Positions 32,858 through 47,796 of a stretch of 64,000 nt of DNA are shown here, piece by piece. Every line of letters starts with the position of its first letter. The first letter of the stretch is position 1. The stretch comes from Coprinopsis marcescibilis. Lineage: Eukaryota; Basidiomycota; Agaricomycetes; Agaricales; Psathyrellaceae. Under the pieces are notes generated by a model. The model searched no databases and was not told the DNA's origin. It worked only from the letters and a program-made list of their open reading frames with translations. Where the stretch lies: positions 1-64,000 of the forward strand of contig ML210193.1 of the NCBI GenBank assembly GCA_004369085.1, read 5' to 3'. The translations under genes were made by a program, and so were the position numbers.

Positions 32858-35800
32858 CTACGACTTCTCGGGCAACGGGGGCAACGATGGAACAGGCGGA
32901 ATCTCGGCTATCCGATTAGATTTTTTGCTGGAATTACGCTTCTCCTCCTGTTGCGCCCGTAGCTCTTGTTCCTTCCTCATCTGTGTCATTATCTGCAGTT
33001 GTTGCGAAATGAAGTCCTTCGTGTGTGGTCTGCAAGGCCGCCTGAGTTCAGTACTTCAACACCGACAGCAGGAATTGAGACTTACCTCATTCGCAGAATA
33101 CGCAAAATCGTCTCCTCGCTGGTCCCTTCAGACTCATCCTTCTTCTTCTCCTTCTTTCGTTGACGTATTGTGCCAAGGTTACGCTGCTGGTATACACTCT
33201 TGGCTCTCTTCTTGATCGTCGGTGCGGACCGCAAAGTCTGTTGCATCATCCTCACGCATTCCTCCATGAGCGCGTCGCTAGTTGAAAACGTCAGCTTAAT
33301 TGAGCTGAGCAAAAAGAACCGCGACATACGTATCCCAGTCATAGTACAACCGGATCGACAAAATGTCCCTGTACTTCTGATTCTGCAACATCTCCACAGG
33401 AATCGGACCTTCACCCCCAGCATAGAAGTAATCTCTCAAGAACTAAACGGAACATATTAGCTTTTACAGCCACCTTCACATAGATATCCACGCACCTTGA
33501 GCCACTTGAACACGATATCCACCTCCTTATCTCTCAGGGGCTTCAGGTCGCTGGGCTGGTCACTGAGCGGTGGAATCAACAACCACTCAATCACCCCCAG
33601 AATCTCCTTCCATAACTTGGCCATCACCTTCTCCTTGGTCGTATCGCTCAAGTACGTGTTCAATGTCTGCAGATTCGACTCAAAGTAGTCGAACAACGGC
33701 GAAATCGCCTCCTCGATCTCCAAATCGGTGAGATCCTCTGGTCGCTGTCTAGGCTTCTCGGTTGCAGGAAGCGGAACCTGCACTTCGCTCGCACTGCTAC
33801 CCAATGCGTTTCGATAAAAGGCAGTTACGCCTCCAAGGGCTTTGTTGTAGTCCAACCCCTGCTGTTCGCGGGTCTTGATCAAGCCCTTTACAATGTTGCG
33901 CGATAGACATTGTCGGATGAAGGGAGACATCTAACAACCAATGGTTAGTCGTCGAGATATTTCTTTTGGGGGTGCGGTATACCTTTTCAATGAAAATCCT
34001 GATCATGTCACCCTCTGCGCGTTTCAGAGACCTGAAAGCCCGACCAAAGTAGAACTGGATATCATCCCGCTCCCCTTCCATGCTCACGCGGACCAAGATG
34101 CGACCACTGGTATCCAGCTCCATCCACAGGTCGTGAGACATGAGGTCCCCAAACCTTGCGGGATCGAGACACAGGTACGCCCGTCCGAGTGTGTCATGCT
34201 TCCCAATCAACGACCTGTCCCTCACACTGACCATCAACCAAAGGGCCTTGTCCACCGACAAATCAAACGATTCCTCCCCTACAAAAATTCCGTCAGCAAA
34301 TTCAATTCAAATCAAATCCGAGAACGAGGGACACTCACATCTCGGGGTATCGGTCTCGTACACAGTCCTCGTCTTCGCCACCCGGTTCCCTTCTTCATCA
34401 CTCAACGTCACAAACGTATCCAGCCTCGCATTCGCACTACTCTCATGCGGTACCAGCTCCTCCGCAATCACGATCTTCACCGTGAACAAAAACTTGTCTC
34501 GTTCCACCTTTTCCGGTACAGGGGGAGCGGCCGTCCGCGCGATCTCGGCGAGCTGGTCCGCCTGCATCTGGCTCTGGATGTTGTCGAGGAGCTTGAGCGC
34601 GGCTTCGACGTTGTTGAGCTTGACACAGGATTGGGAGAGGAAGTTGAAGGGTTCCACGCGCTTTTCGCCCATTGCGGCGAGTTGTTTGGCACGTTCGATC
34701 CATGCGGAGCTCTTCTGGGGTTGGATGTAGTCTGTTGGACGGGGGTACATTTCATCGAGGAAGAGGGTCTCGACGCTGCGGCAGTATTGGTCAATGGCTT
34801 TAGAGATGGTCTGCGCGGAGAGGGTGAGTTGTATGATGGAGGCATGACTGATGAGTGCCTACCTTGGAAAGTTTGGTGAAGAATCGCGCATTGTAGTAGT
34901 CGTCCTCCCATTCTAGGTTCTGGAGGAAACTAACAGGACTGCGTAGCGAGTCGAACAGATCTTGGATGGAGGAACTGTGGCCCTCGACACCTTCCGCCTC
35001 AAACTGGAAGCAAAATAAATCAGCATGGTTGTAGGATACGAGTCAAGGTAATCGTACTTTGTCAGCGGAGATGGCCTGTTATCATGAACATAAGCAATGA
35101 ACTTCATATAACGCACAAAATACCCACATTCTCTACCCATTGGCCAGTGGTGGCGTCGGTATTCAACAACCATTGTTTCACATAAGGCTCGAAGAATGCC
35201 GCAAGGTTAAACTCCAACGCAGCACTGGTTACGAGAGTCAACGAATGCTCGAGGAAATGACAAGCAGTCGACTTACAGAGGGACAAAGGCCTTGTACATC
35301 GACATCATGAGTTTGATCCTTCTATACAGTGTGAAAATGTCTTGGATAGGTACATCCGGCGTTGGCCCATTCATTGACGATTCAAACAGCCGTTTCTGCG
35401 AATTCTGGAGGTCTGTGATCAGGTGTGGTACAGCGACTTCCAGGAATAGCGAGGTTATGTCCACTTTCCTTTGAAAAAGGTTTCAGTAATTTTCTGTTCG
35501 TGGAGGGAAAAGGAAACTCACCCAAGAAGAGGGTCAGGGAACCTCTTATCCAGAAGCTTTGTCGTCTTTTCGATATCTTCCGTCACCAGCAGGAGGGGCA
35601 AAGCCCGATTGACACCAGGGCGGCCTTGGTATTCTTGCATCTTGGTCTCATACCATTCTGCAGTCACTGACTTGGCCTTATCCTGGACGTCATTCAACCG
35701 TACCTCGACGTCGACGTCGAATCGTGCAAGGAACCCACTATCCCGAACGTGTTCTAGGATGGACAAGTACGCTTTCAGGTCTGCTGGCTTGAGATTGGGG

Positions 35801-37707
35801 ATGGCGTCCATAGCATGGTACAGACATGATAGGAAGATGTTGAACAGAGAAGCGTAAGAGCTCGCCAGTAGATCGACCTGTGCAAGCCTTGTCAGCTGAA
35901 GTAAGAAGGTTTCAATAATGTGACGTACATCCTGTGTTGGCCAGAAATCTGGATCGCTTTCCTGCATAACTTTGCCCATGCTATTCAAAGCCTCTGGTAC
36001 GCACTCCATAGGCACATCATTTCTCTCGTAAAATTGCCTGACCAAATCCAAGAAGCAGACCGATCTGTACGGGTGCCCTATCCTCCATCGTAAGGCACAC
36101 TCGCTAATCAGCTCCAGATGCGGCTGTGACAAGATCCCCAATGAAACTTCATCATTATCGTCCACCTCCGGACTCATCATAACCTCCAGGTCCGCCACAA
36201 GGCAGTACTCCACCAGCCTCCTGTAATATTTACGGGGATTTGGAGGGATGTATGTGAAGTTGTGGCCGACTTGAACATCATCGTCCTGTACGCCGTCGTC
36301 GTCATCGAGCCCAGGCCCAACGGTAATCTCGTCGTTGACATCGAATAAGGAATGTCGGCTACCAACTGAGGGATGGCGATTGGCAGCATTAAGGGTCTGA
36401 GAATCGTAGTTCGAGTAGCCGGAGCTGGATCGGTGGAGGTCCGCGGCAGAGGCCCGAGTCCTGTCGTTGGATCTTGTCAGGTTCGGATTGGTTTTTATCA
36501 TCCCAACAATCATTTGCTGAAGATGTGTTGTTTCAAGTGTCTTCCATTGGTTCCATGCCGCGTCCGTTGCAAAGTCATCTCTTCTGCCAGGGAACGAGGC
36601 TCCGGCCGCAATGTTCTTGAGACAGGTCTTCAGGTCCTTCAGGGCAGCCTAAAACACGGGAGCTCAAGGGCATTCATCAAGTATGGCGAGCCACAACACA
36701 CCTTTTCCGTTACAGTCTGCTGCCTTATCCGATCTACCTCTGTCTGAATCGCATGATCTGGTATCTTGAACAACTTGGCAACCACTTTCACCAGGGGCAT
36801 GTCTGCGATATTGTAGCTGATTGTCGGCGCCTGGAAAGAGTCCCTTGAAGTGCCTGAATCATACCCCGAATCGCTTTGCGAAGTGGCCTGCTGCGCCGCT
36901 GCAAGGGCGGGTGCGAGCTTTGCGGTGTACCCGTCCAAACGAGCCACCAGTTCTGGCGAGACGTGATGGACGTTCCGCAGACACTCTCTCAGTAACTTGA
37001 TGAACTGGGCAATCTGGTTGTTAAGCTCAATCTTCCATCCATCTCCGGCAAGTGTAGGTTCCTTCTTGAGCACCCCAGTGGCAATTGTTGCGAATTTAAG
37101 GATTAGTTCCTCGATTTTTCGATTCTCCTTCATCTGTCGCTTGAAGCTGTTGTCCGTGAACTCGCCGTAGAATCGAGCCATTGTCCTCCGGACGAATTGG
37201 TCAGAGTAACTGTCAAACTTAATTAGTGGGATCGAGTGACGATGGATGAGGCTGATCACGCACGCTGGATCCCTCCCCATCGCAATATCCTGCAGCTTCT
37301 GCTCTAGCACCTTGATCATCTTCTCCGGAAACTTGACGCCTTTCGATCCATCTCGGAAAAGCTCTCCAAGGGAGAACGTCGAGAGTGCTGAAAGTTGTGA
37401 AAGGCCCCGTTCTCTTGACTCGTCAGGTTTCGGGTTCTTGTTGGGGTTGTTTAAGACTTTGGGCACCAGGAGGTAGCTCAGAACGCTTTAACCAAAGGAC
37501 ATAAGTCTGAAAGACCCGTAGATAAAGATAGATCCATGGCTCACGCTACTCGCAAGGCATAACTGACATCCCACCGGATGAGATTAGCCCCTGTATGCAC
37601 ACTATCAGAGAGGAGTAAAGGACGCACTCGAACAGTTCTTCATCTGTAACTCGGTTCTTCGATATCCTTCTCTCGTGGGCGGAACTATCGTAGCTCCTCC
37701 GTGACAT
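32858..37707 (-). CDS. C2 and MUN-domain protein (Munc13/Ync13-like)
   Basis: A large multi-exon gene with start MSRRSYDSSAHERRISKNRV at 37707. The next joint gives TDEELFDYALRVA|VLSYLLVPKVL. The middle carries a MUN/MHD1-type helical region (LELISECALRWRIGHPYRSV, LLQLTRLAQVDLLASSYASL). Then a C2 domain follows: VKIVIAEELVPHESSANARL, DTFVTLSDEEGNRVAKTRTV and FVGEESFDLSVDKALWLMV. After it comes an MHD2 region (MSPFIRQCLSRNIVKGLIKT). The last exon ends with a charged coiled coil (QIMTQMRKEQELRAQQEEKR) and a Pro-rich tail, stop at 32858. Fungal Ync13-type proteins act in membrane traffic and cell-wall integrity at division sites; the exact role here is inferred from domains. Confidence 0.87.
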
Positions 37708-38211
37708 GGACTAATGAGAATGTGGTAGGTTTGGTTGGAGGGCGATGTTGTTCAGTCGCTCCTTTCTAGGAGGCTGGGGCTGTGGTCGATAACAATAAGC
37801 AAAATGCCGCTCGACGCCGTCGACAGTGGTATACGCAGCCTGAAAAGCGATACGACGCAAAGCAAGACCGTGACGGTTCAATCTCGAGCTCCAAGCGGCT
37901 GATGGAAGAATTGGGTCACCTTGCCAATCAAGGATCAAAGAGATACTACACACGCGGGCTATGCGGGCAGAAACCAAGCGGAAACTCAGAAAAGCGCATT
38001 ATAGGAATCTCCTCTTATTATGACTCCCGACATTGCGCTGAAAAATATGATAGACCTTGGATGGTCGGTGGATGTGCTGTTTTGGGTGTCTCTCCCCTGC
38101 GGAACAGATCTGACAATTGGCACAAGACCGACGAGGAGCGTTACCGTGAACCGCTTATTGGGCCCCTTTCAAGCGGTTTGAAACAGCAGAGGTTCTTTCT
38201 ACGCGATAACC
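37708..38211. other. Intergenic, left of the gap element
   Basis: The promoter side of the Munc13-like gene. No gene was recognised up to the target-site duplication of the inverted-repeat element. Confidence 0.4.
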
Positions 38212-38218
38212 CTAGTAA

Positions 38219-38976
38219 TGGGGATGTCCAACTCCGCTGACCGCCGCGGCGGCCATTTTTGGGAATTCCATCACCGATCCCCGCAAAAGCTGAAACTTGC
38301 TGTACCCAAGCACTCATTTCGCAGAGAAACNNNNNNNNNNNNNNNNNNNNNNNNNNNNNNNNNNNNNNNNNNNNNNNNNNNNNNNNNNNNNNNNNNNNNN
38401 NNNNNNNNNNNNNNNNNNNNNNNNNNNNNNNNNNNNNNNNNNNNNNNNNNNNNNNNNNNNNNNNNNNNNNNNNNNNNNNNNNNNNNNNNNNNNNNNNNNN
38501 NNNNNNNNNNNNNNNNNNNNNNNNNNNNNNNNNNNNNNNNNNNNNNNNNNNNNNNNNNNNNNNNNNNNNNNNNNNNNNNNNNNNNNNNNNNNNNNNNNNN
38601 NNNNNNNNNNNNNNNNNNNNNNNNNNNNNNNNNNNNNNNNNNNNNNNNNNNNNNNNNNNNNNNNNNNNNNNNNNNNNNNNNNNNNNNNNNTTTGAGTATG
38701 TCAAGAACTCATGGTGTTGATAGGGAAATGGTCATTTGGGCCCAAATGGCAGGGAAATCCCTGGATATTGAGCATATCTGGCTGTTCTCCCTCAAATTTT
38801 TCAATATAAGTGGCATATAATGAAAGATTGTGTGTTGAAACCATGGAATATCTCCTTATTTGAACAAAAATGGAGTACTACAAGGCGAGCTGCTCATGTT
38901 TCAATATTTTCGAAAGCCTTGGAGGAAATTGATCCGAGATCACTGCTGCGCCGTTGGCCGGAGTTGGACATCCCCA
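38219..38976. mobile_element. TIR element with 7-bp target-site duplication, contains the gap
   Basis: An 18-bp perfect terminal inverted repeat, TGGGGATGTCCAACTCCG, lies at 38219-38236 and, reversed, at 38959-38976. It is flanked directly by a perfect 7-bp repeat CTAGTAA at 38212-38218 and 38977-38983. This is the hallmark of a cut-and-paste DNA transposon insertion. The interior holds the 360-N gap, a 16-bp palindrome CATTTGGGCCCAAATG at 38731-38746, and no recognisable transposase in the visible part. Because N runs often have arbitrary length, the true element may be longer and could hold a transposase. Confidence 0.8.
38331..38690. other. Assembly gap (360 N)
   Basis: Unresolved bases inside the inverted-repeat element. 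Open frames crossing it are artefacts. Confidence 0.99.
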
Positions 38977-38983
38977 CTAGTAA

Positions 38984-39515
38984 CAACGCCAGCAACGTGG
39001 ACAACGGCCTCGATAGGTCTTTTGGAGAACTATATGACATTAAACACAACCATAATCCATTCAAGAGTTCGAGTCCATTGGTCTTCTATTAGTTGCAATA
39101 AGTATTGACTTCGACTGAGTGCATAGGTACGTAGACCAATTAATTAATTACCAGCCAGCACGCTGCTTTCCAGAATCTGACGCATCATCACTGTCAGGCT
39201 AGACTCACAGTTTCACTACTAGAGCTTGTTTAAAAGGCTTCTGCCGACGCTCACGGCATTAAATGGACAGGTGTCACGGTGACTGGGATCCTTCTTACTT
39301 TGCCACCTAAGGATAAAAGGGTGGAGGTAACCAGGAGAACTAGGGTAAAGTCATGCCATCTTTACTCGATGGGTTGCTGGTGGATGCAGTCATCGCGACG
39401 GTACGCCCGATTGTTCTTTGCAGGAGTCAGAAACCAACTTATTCTTCTGTTCTGCCAGATCTCGCACCACATTTGGTTCCGACAATATGAGCCTACATCC
39501 TGGGGCCTGATATTC
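38984..39515. other. Intergenic, upstream of the P450
   Basis: No independent gene was recognised. An open frame continuous with the P450 N-terminus begins at 39279, so part of this could be extra N-terminal coding sequence. Confidence 0.4.
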
Positions 39516-41465
39516 ATGACGACGTCGACAATAACTCTGCCGGTCGTATACTACACACGACCGTTCCTGGGGAGCATCGTTGCGGCATTTCTCTTGACAA
39601 ACGCGGTCTACTTTGGGGCCCTGCTGACGTCCATAGTGGCTTACCGACTGTCGCCTTTCCATCCACTATGGAACGTTCCGGGACCTACGCTCTGCAAAGT
39701 CAGTAAGGTCTGGATGATGTGGATTGCATACAAGGGCGGCCTACATCGGTATTGCAAAGAGGCTCATGACGTGTACGGACCCGTTGTGCGAATAGGTTTC
39801 TCATCTATCTCCCCACCTCCTGGTGTGTTCTAACAGAACTTTAGGCCCCAATGAGATATCCATTATCGACAAGGACCTTTTCCCGGCGATCCTCGGTCCA
39901 AATGGCATGCCCAAAGGACCGGTCTGGGACTCCCGCCGCATTGTAACGTCCCGAGATTACAAGAACCACAAGAGCTTCCATGCAGTGCGTAATTTGAAGG
40001 TACACGCCGAATTCCGCAAGCCGTGGAACAAAGCATTTTCGAAAGGGCCGATGAAGGACTATCAGGAAATATTGCTAGGGCGTGCCACGGATCTGGTTAA
40101 AAGGTTGGAGAAGAGGTGTGGGGAGGGAAAGGAAGGGACTATCGAGGATATGGCCAGATGGTTGAATCTGTTTGCGTACGTTCTTTCTGTTATCCTTGGG
40201 CGGCATTAGTGATTGACCAAAGGTATTGTGGTGCTAGCTTCGATTTCATGGGGGAGATGGTGTATGTACGAACGTCTCTCTGTCAGGCAGTATCCGCTCA
40301 TTGAAAACACAGGTTTAGCGAAACTTTCAACGTCATGGACAAGCCTGATGTCAGCGGGGCTTGGGAGATATTCGAGCGTGGCTTGATGTAGGCTTAACCT
40401 CTTATCCATCCTTGGATTTGATTTTGATCCTTATCCGGTTCAGATTCCCCAGCATCGCACAACATATTCCCTGGATTGCTCCCCTGACTCATCTCTTCCC
40501 ATCATTTGCGAAGGACTCGAAGGACTTTCACATCTTCGCGGCCGCACAAGCAAGGGCGAGGGCAAAGTTCTCCTCCGAGTCTCTTCAGCGAGATCTCTTC
40601 TACCATTTGGTTCGTATCAGCTTTTTTGCATTTCTGTACGCGGTTCTCATCCATTGCACAGCTCAACTTTACGGAACACGAACCAGATGTCTCGCCGCTT
40701 CCGTTCATAATGTCCAATTCGGTGCTTGCGATAGCAGCCGGTGCTGATACAGCTGCTACTGGGCTAGGGAGCGCTGTGTTTTATCTCCTTGCAAACCCAA
40801 GATGGTTGGATAAGGTGAACGAGGAACTCGATACACTTTGTGGAGAGCTTCGGCTACTGAGAGGGGATATACCGCCTTTTGAGAAGTTGGCCAGTTTGCA
40901 GGTGTTGAACGCTGTGATGTAAGGTTTCTTGAACATCCTTGGATCACTGCAGGCTAATTTGTGGATGGAGAAACGAGAGCTTGAGGCTACTGCCGCCTTT
41001 TCTCACTCAACTGCAACGTGCTCCTGCCACGCGGAGTGGTGGCAAGCAGCTTGGATCATTGTGAGTCGATATGTTCGCATTTGTCTACTTTTCCTCATGC
41101 CTTCCGAACGCAGATTTGTACCTGAAGGTACAGCGGTTCAAGTTCCGCCTTACGCGGTCCACAGGAGTTCTACCTACTTCTCCCCATCCCCAAATGAGTT
41201 CCGCCCGCAGAGATGGCTGTTCGAACATCAGGAAGAAGCGTTTGACCGCGGTGCGTTCATTCCGTTCTCGATGGGACCTGCAAATTGCGTTGGGAGGCAA
41301 TTGGCTATGGATGAGATGCGGGTAGTCGTTGCGCTTTTAGCTCGCAATTTTGAGATGGAGTTTGAGGAGGGATATGATGTTCGTAGATGGGAGTGGGAGA
41401 TGGCTGATAGGTTTTTGGCAGTGAAAGGGGTCTTGCCGGTTAGACTGAGGAGGAAGACGGAGTAG
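39516..41465 (+). CDS. Cytochrome P450 monooxygenase
   Basis: A multi-exon gene. The start MTTSTITLPVVYYTRPFLGS leads into a membrane anchor (IVAAFLLTNAVYFGALLTSI) and the proline hinge region HPLWNVPGPT. The C-helix region has FRKPWNKAFS, and the I-helix oxygen-binding motif is AGADTA in AIAAGADTAATGLG. The K-helix ExxR is ESLR in NAVINESLRLLPP, which appears only after splicing AT|gtaagg..atggag|AAAC near 40920. Then PERF-like FRPQRW and the heme loop FIPFSMGPANCVGR with the Cys ligand. The usual Arg two residues before Cys is Ala here, as in several fungal P450s. The stop is at 41463-41465. Substrate unknown; no biosynthetic cluster was seen nearby. Confidence 0.88.
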
Positions 41466-41994
41466 AAGAAACATAATGCCAAAGACGTATATCAGAAGCT
41501 GACTTGGACCTGAGAAAGAAACGAGTGAGTAAGATGACTCACGTTTCGATCGAGATGCGAGTGTCAAAGTTTTCTTGTTCACGAGTCATCGGATATGAGG
41601 GTTCTGCATTGTTCAACTGCTGTGCACGGGCGCTTATGATGTGCTTAAATGATTCCAGTTCGCAGTGGCGCGTCACTGCTCGACTTCCTTCCCCTCTCTC
41701 CCCTACAAGCTATTTCCAGCAGCTCATTTCAAGCCGTAGCTGTGATGGTATCGACTGGTTGGTATGTCGTCTACTCTAAGATTGAATGCTCGGAATCTTT
41801 CTGACGTTTTCGTGTTGCCCCCGGGTTTCTCTTGCTTGAACTTACTAGTTGGAGTCAGTTTTCTCTAACTATAGCTTCACATACATGACTAAAATTCTGG
41901 GCTCTTTTAGTTCTCTCTGGCTGTACTACCGTAGCGTTCGTCCTCACTCGATCCCCGCGATCTGACGGTACTCTCCTGACTGACTTTTTTTTAG
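41466..41994. other. Intergenic or unplaced 5' exons
   Basis: Possible upstream exons of the following open frame, but no splice chain could be supported. An in-frame TGA at 41962-41964 stops direct readthrough. Confidence 0.3.
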
Positions 41995-42481
41995 CTCGTC
42001 CGCCTTTATATCTTGCCTGATATTCCAAGAGAGGTTCGATGCGGCTCCGCCACCAATCCAATCACTTGACCCAAAGGAGCCACAAGACTTTACCATACGA
42101 TTACGTTCTGAGTCATGGCCATTCAATATCAACGTCGTCAAGATCAGCGCGTTACAAGCCACGCTCCTTCACGCCGTTATGAATAGCGTGTTGCTCAATG
42201 GGAGGCTATATAGGCTTGAAGATATTCGATCCGCCATCCCGTTTCTCCCGGAGGTTGTCCTGAGGTTCTATGAGGATCCAGTGGGGAAGGAGGGGGCGAG
42301 GTGGTTGCAGAAAGCTGGGGAGAGTACAAGCGTGTTTTTGGCGGCGTGCTATACTGCAGCATTGCTGATCAACAGTATTTCCATTCTGAGAGTGTGTTTT
42401 GGAAAACCTGGCGCAGAAACAGCAAAGGATGAAGGACTAGAATGGGGCTACAGAGAGGGTACTGCGTTGGAGAAGGCTTGA
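41995..42481 (+). CDS. Unrecognised protein, partial model
   Basis: An open exon after a strong pyrimidine-tract acceptor (TTTTTTTTAG ending at 41994), running to a stop at 42479-42481. It reads AFISCLIFQERFDAAPPPIQ, later FNINVVKISALQATLLHAVM and RLEDIRSAIPFLPEVVLRFY, with a hydrophobic stretch VFLAACYTAALLINSISILR. Composition looks coding. The 5' part is not resolved and no family is recognised. It lies between the P450 and gpd genes on the same strand. Confidence 0.4.
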
Positions 42482-42694
42482 GCATGTTGGCTGTTCTATT
42501 CCCTAAAATACACGGGTTAATAGTCCATTACGAATGTACAGTTACAGATACTATATGGTTAATTTCTACATGGTACTTGGTACCGACGGCTACGACGCGT
42601 TCTAAAAATAGACCGCGACGATCAGGCTCGATTATGACGTTTATTATCCCGGAGGTCTGACACAGTTGTTTCAAAGAGTGCTCGCCGCCGGGGC

Positions 42695-42701
42695 TATATA
42701 A
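42695..42701 (+). promoter_or_regulatory. TATA box of the first gpd gene
   Basis: TATATAA, about 71 bases before the ATG at 42772, followed by a CT-rich stretch, the usual layout of highly expressed basidiomycete promoters. Confidence 0.6.
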
Positions 42702-42771
42702 GCCTCCGCCTTTCAATATTGTCACCCAATCTGTCTTTCCTCTCACCTCTGCAGCGTCCACAATTCTCAAA

Positions 42772-44278
<1,507 letters not shown>

Positions 44279-44928
44279 AAGGGCAGAAGAACGAGGTTGA
44301 CACCATCCTGATCCATTTTATTACTTCAAGAAGGCTACCAGTATTGTATGTTCTCTCATCTAATAACAACAATCAGACAAGTTTTACAGCCTCCAATGAC
44401 CAACCTACTAAGATATTCTGCTGTTCGTTGAAGTCGGTTTGTGACTGACATCGGTTGACACCCTACAGGTTGCGAGCAAGTTTATCGGCCATGGAAAGAC
44501 CTGTCGGCAGTAAACTGCAAAAGGCCGACGCGCTTAGGACATGATGTGACGTTATGATACGTATCGGACGCGCAGTAATGCTCATTAAGCTACTTGGAGA
44601 ATGCTCGGTGCAGCTGCCAGGTACGTTTCATCAAAAAACAAATGATTTGCATCGTACTCACCAGATCGCTTACTGTCGAAGGTATACGGTTCGACGCAGG
44701 ACCTAAGTGCAATAGTTTATAATTGTTTTCTCTGGGTACCGTTTATGACGGAATCGCTCAGAACCGGAAAGGAAGCTCAAGGAAGGCCCTGGAACAGGCT
44801 GAAGTACGTTTCTGATGGACGAATGGGAAGGCGAGGGCATTCCAGCACGGCCACGCCACCGGCCGAACGTGAATTGTCTTGATGGAGCAATTGATCTAGG
44901 TCATCGATGCGATATCTGGAGCCGGTCC
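44279..44928. other. Spacer between tandem gpd genes
   Basis: The 3' UTR of copy 1 and the promoter of copy 2. No other gene was seen. Confidence 0.6.
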
Positions 44929-44935
44929 TATAAAA
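44929..44935 (+). promoter_or_regulatory. TATA box of the second gpd gene
   Basis: TATAAAA, about 78 bases before the ATG at 45013, followed by a CT-rich leader; closer to the consensus TATA than that of copy 1. Confidence 0.65.
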
Positions 44936-45012
44936 GTGCAGGAACCCTTGAGCAACTCTTTCCGCAGTCCTCTCCACACCCTCATTACCCCCTATCCAAC
45001 CTAGTGAACAGC

Positions 45013-46575
<1,563 letters not shown>

Positions 46576-47796
46576 ATGCTCTCTTGTGAAGGAAAGCGGA
46601 GGATCTAGGCGGACGTTGAAAGAAGTTGAGAAGAAGAAGAAAAATCACTGTGATCTTGCAGATGTGTTTCTAGTGTAAATTGCCAATAGACTTTGTAGTT
46701 GTTCTCATGCACTGGCACTTGGAGGAAAAGAGGCGAGCGCCTATTTTAATGAAGTATGTAGATCGCGTTGATCAGTGTCTGGGATTTTTATCCCTGAGAA
46801 AGGATGGCATCGACGTTAACGACGCTTGGCGGCGCAGGGGAAGGTACAGCAAGGCGCTACTTGAGAGAGGGAGAGGACCAGCGCAACTGTTCACTACTGA
46901 GACCGTTATCTATCAAATCGCGCAATCTCTTGTCGGCGAGAAGCGGTTCAACCCAGGTCAAATCAGGATGTCGCCAGACCCGTTGGTGTCGCATGGGCAC
47001 CAGGGTTTTGTTGTTTGACAGACGGTCAAGTTCCCCAAGATATTCATAACGACATTCTCAAGTAAGGATCCGAAAGCGACCGCAAGGAAAACTTCGTTTC
47101 GGACGATGAACGGCGCATCGCCATGAGTTCCTCGACTACTCAGGAACTCGAGTTGACAGTATGACAAGGGTGGTTCGCAATGCTGGGTTCGGGTCGTTCG
47201 GTGCTTTCATAGCACTTTCACCGTATGTTGCTGATGAGGCTGAACGACGCTGATGGAGCCATAGGGACGGGGCGGACTTGGAAGCGATTTAGAGCCTATA
47301 TGTCAAAAATGAGGTTCGGCGGATTGAGTTTGACGAGGGTTACATGAGAAGAAGAAGATCAGGGAAGATCGAGGTGGGTGATGACAGGGAGGGTGGGTTA
47401 GCAGTATAGGATCCTTGCTAGTTACTTATCTTCATTTACCGGTGGACTGGCGTAACTTTTTTCATTCAATTCGCCGGTGTGTCGGTGAGGGTGGAGGAAT
47501 GGGATGTTGTTATGAATGTGAGGGTAGGAGTGATGAGGGAAGGGGGGTGGGCAAGGAGATTGCCGTGGTATGTTCTGCAGCGCAGCACTGGTTGAAACAT
47601 ATCGATGGGGTTGGAGTACCATGGGCAAACGGGCAGGAGGAAATGAAGTGAAGGCCTTGTGCAGGACAACTGAAAGCTGGATGCGATTCTGAACACGACG
47701 GTATTTTATCGAGATTAGTCCAACAGGGATCAACGTCCATCTAGTAGTACAGCTTGATTTATTTATCGACAACTTGTGACTTCTTCTTCCACTCTA
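46576..47796. other. Convergent spacer gpd/mdh
   Basis: About 1.2 kb between the stops of gpd copy 2 and the minus-strand malate dehydrogenase. Short frames such as 46680-47018 have no motif, and no repeat was seen. Confidence 0.4.

Noticed and set aside
33941..34879. 312-codon plus-strand frame
   Set aside because: Antisense to the C2-domain exons of the Munc13-like gene.
38141..38820. Frames of 130-200 codons crossing the N run
   Set aside because: They are open only because N bases give no stops.
40929..41115. P450 appearing to lack its ExxR helix
   Set aside because: The straight frame lacks it, but splicing AT|gtaagg to atggag|AAAC and a second intron restores NAVINESLRLLPP and RFVPEGTAV, so the gene is intact.
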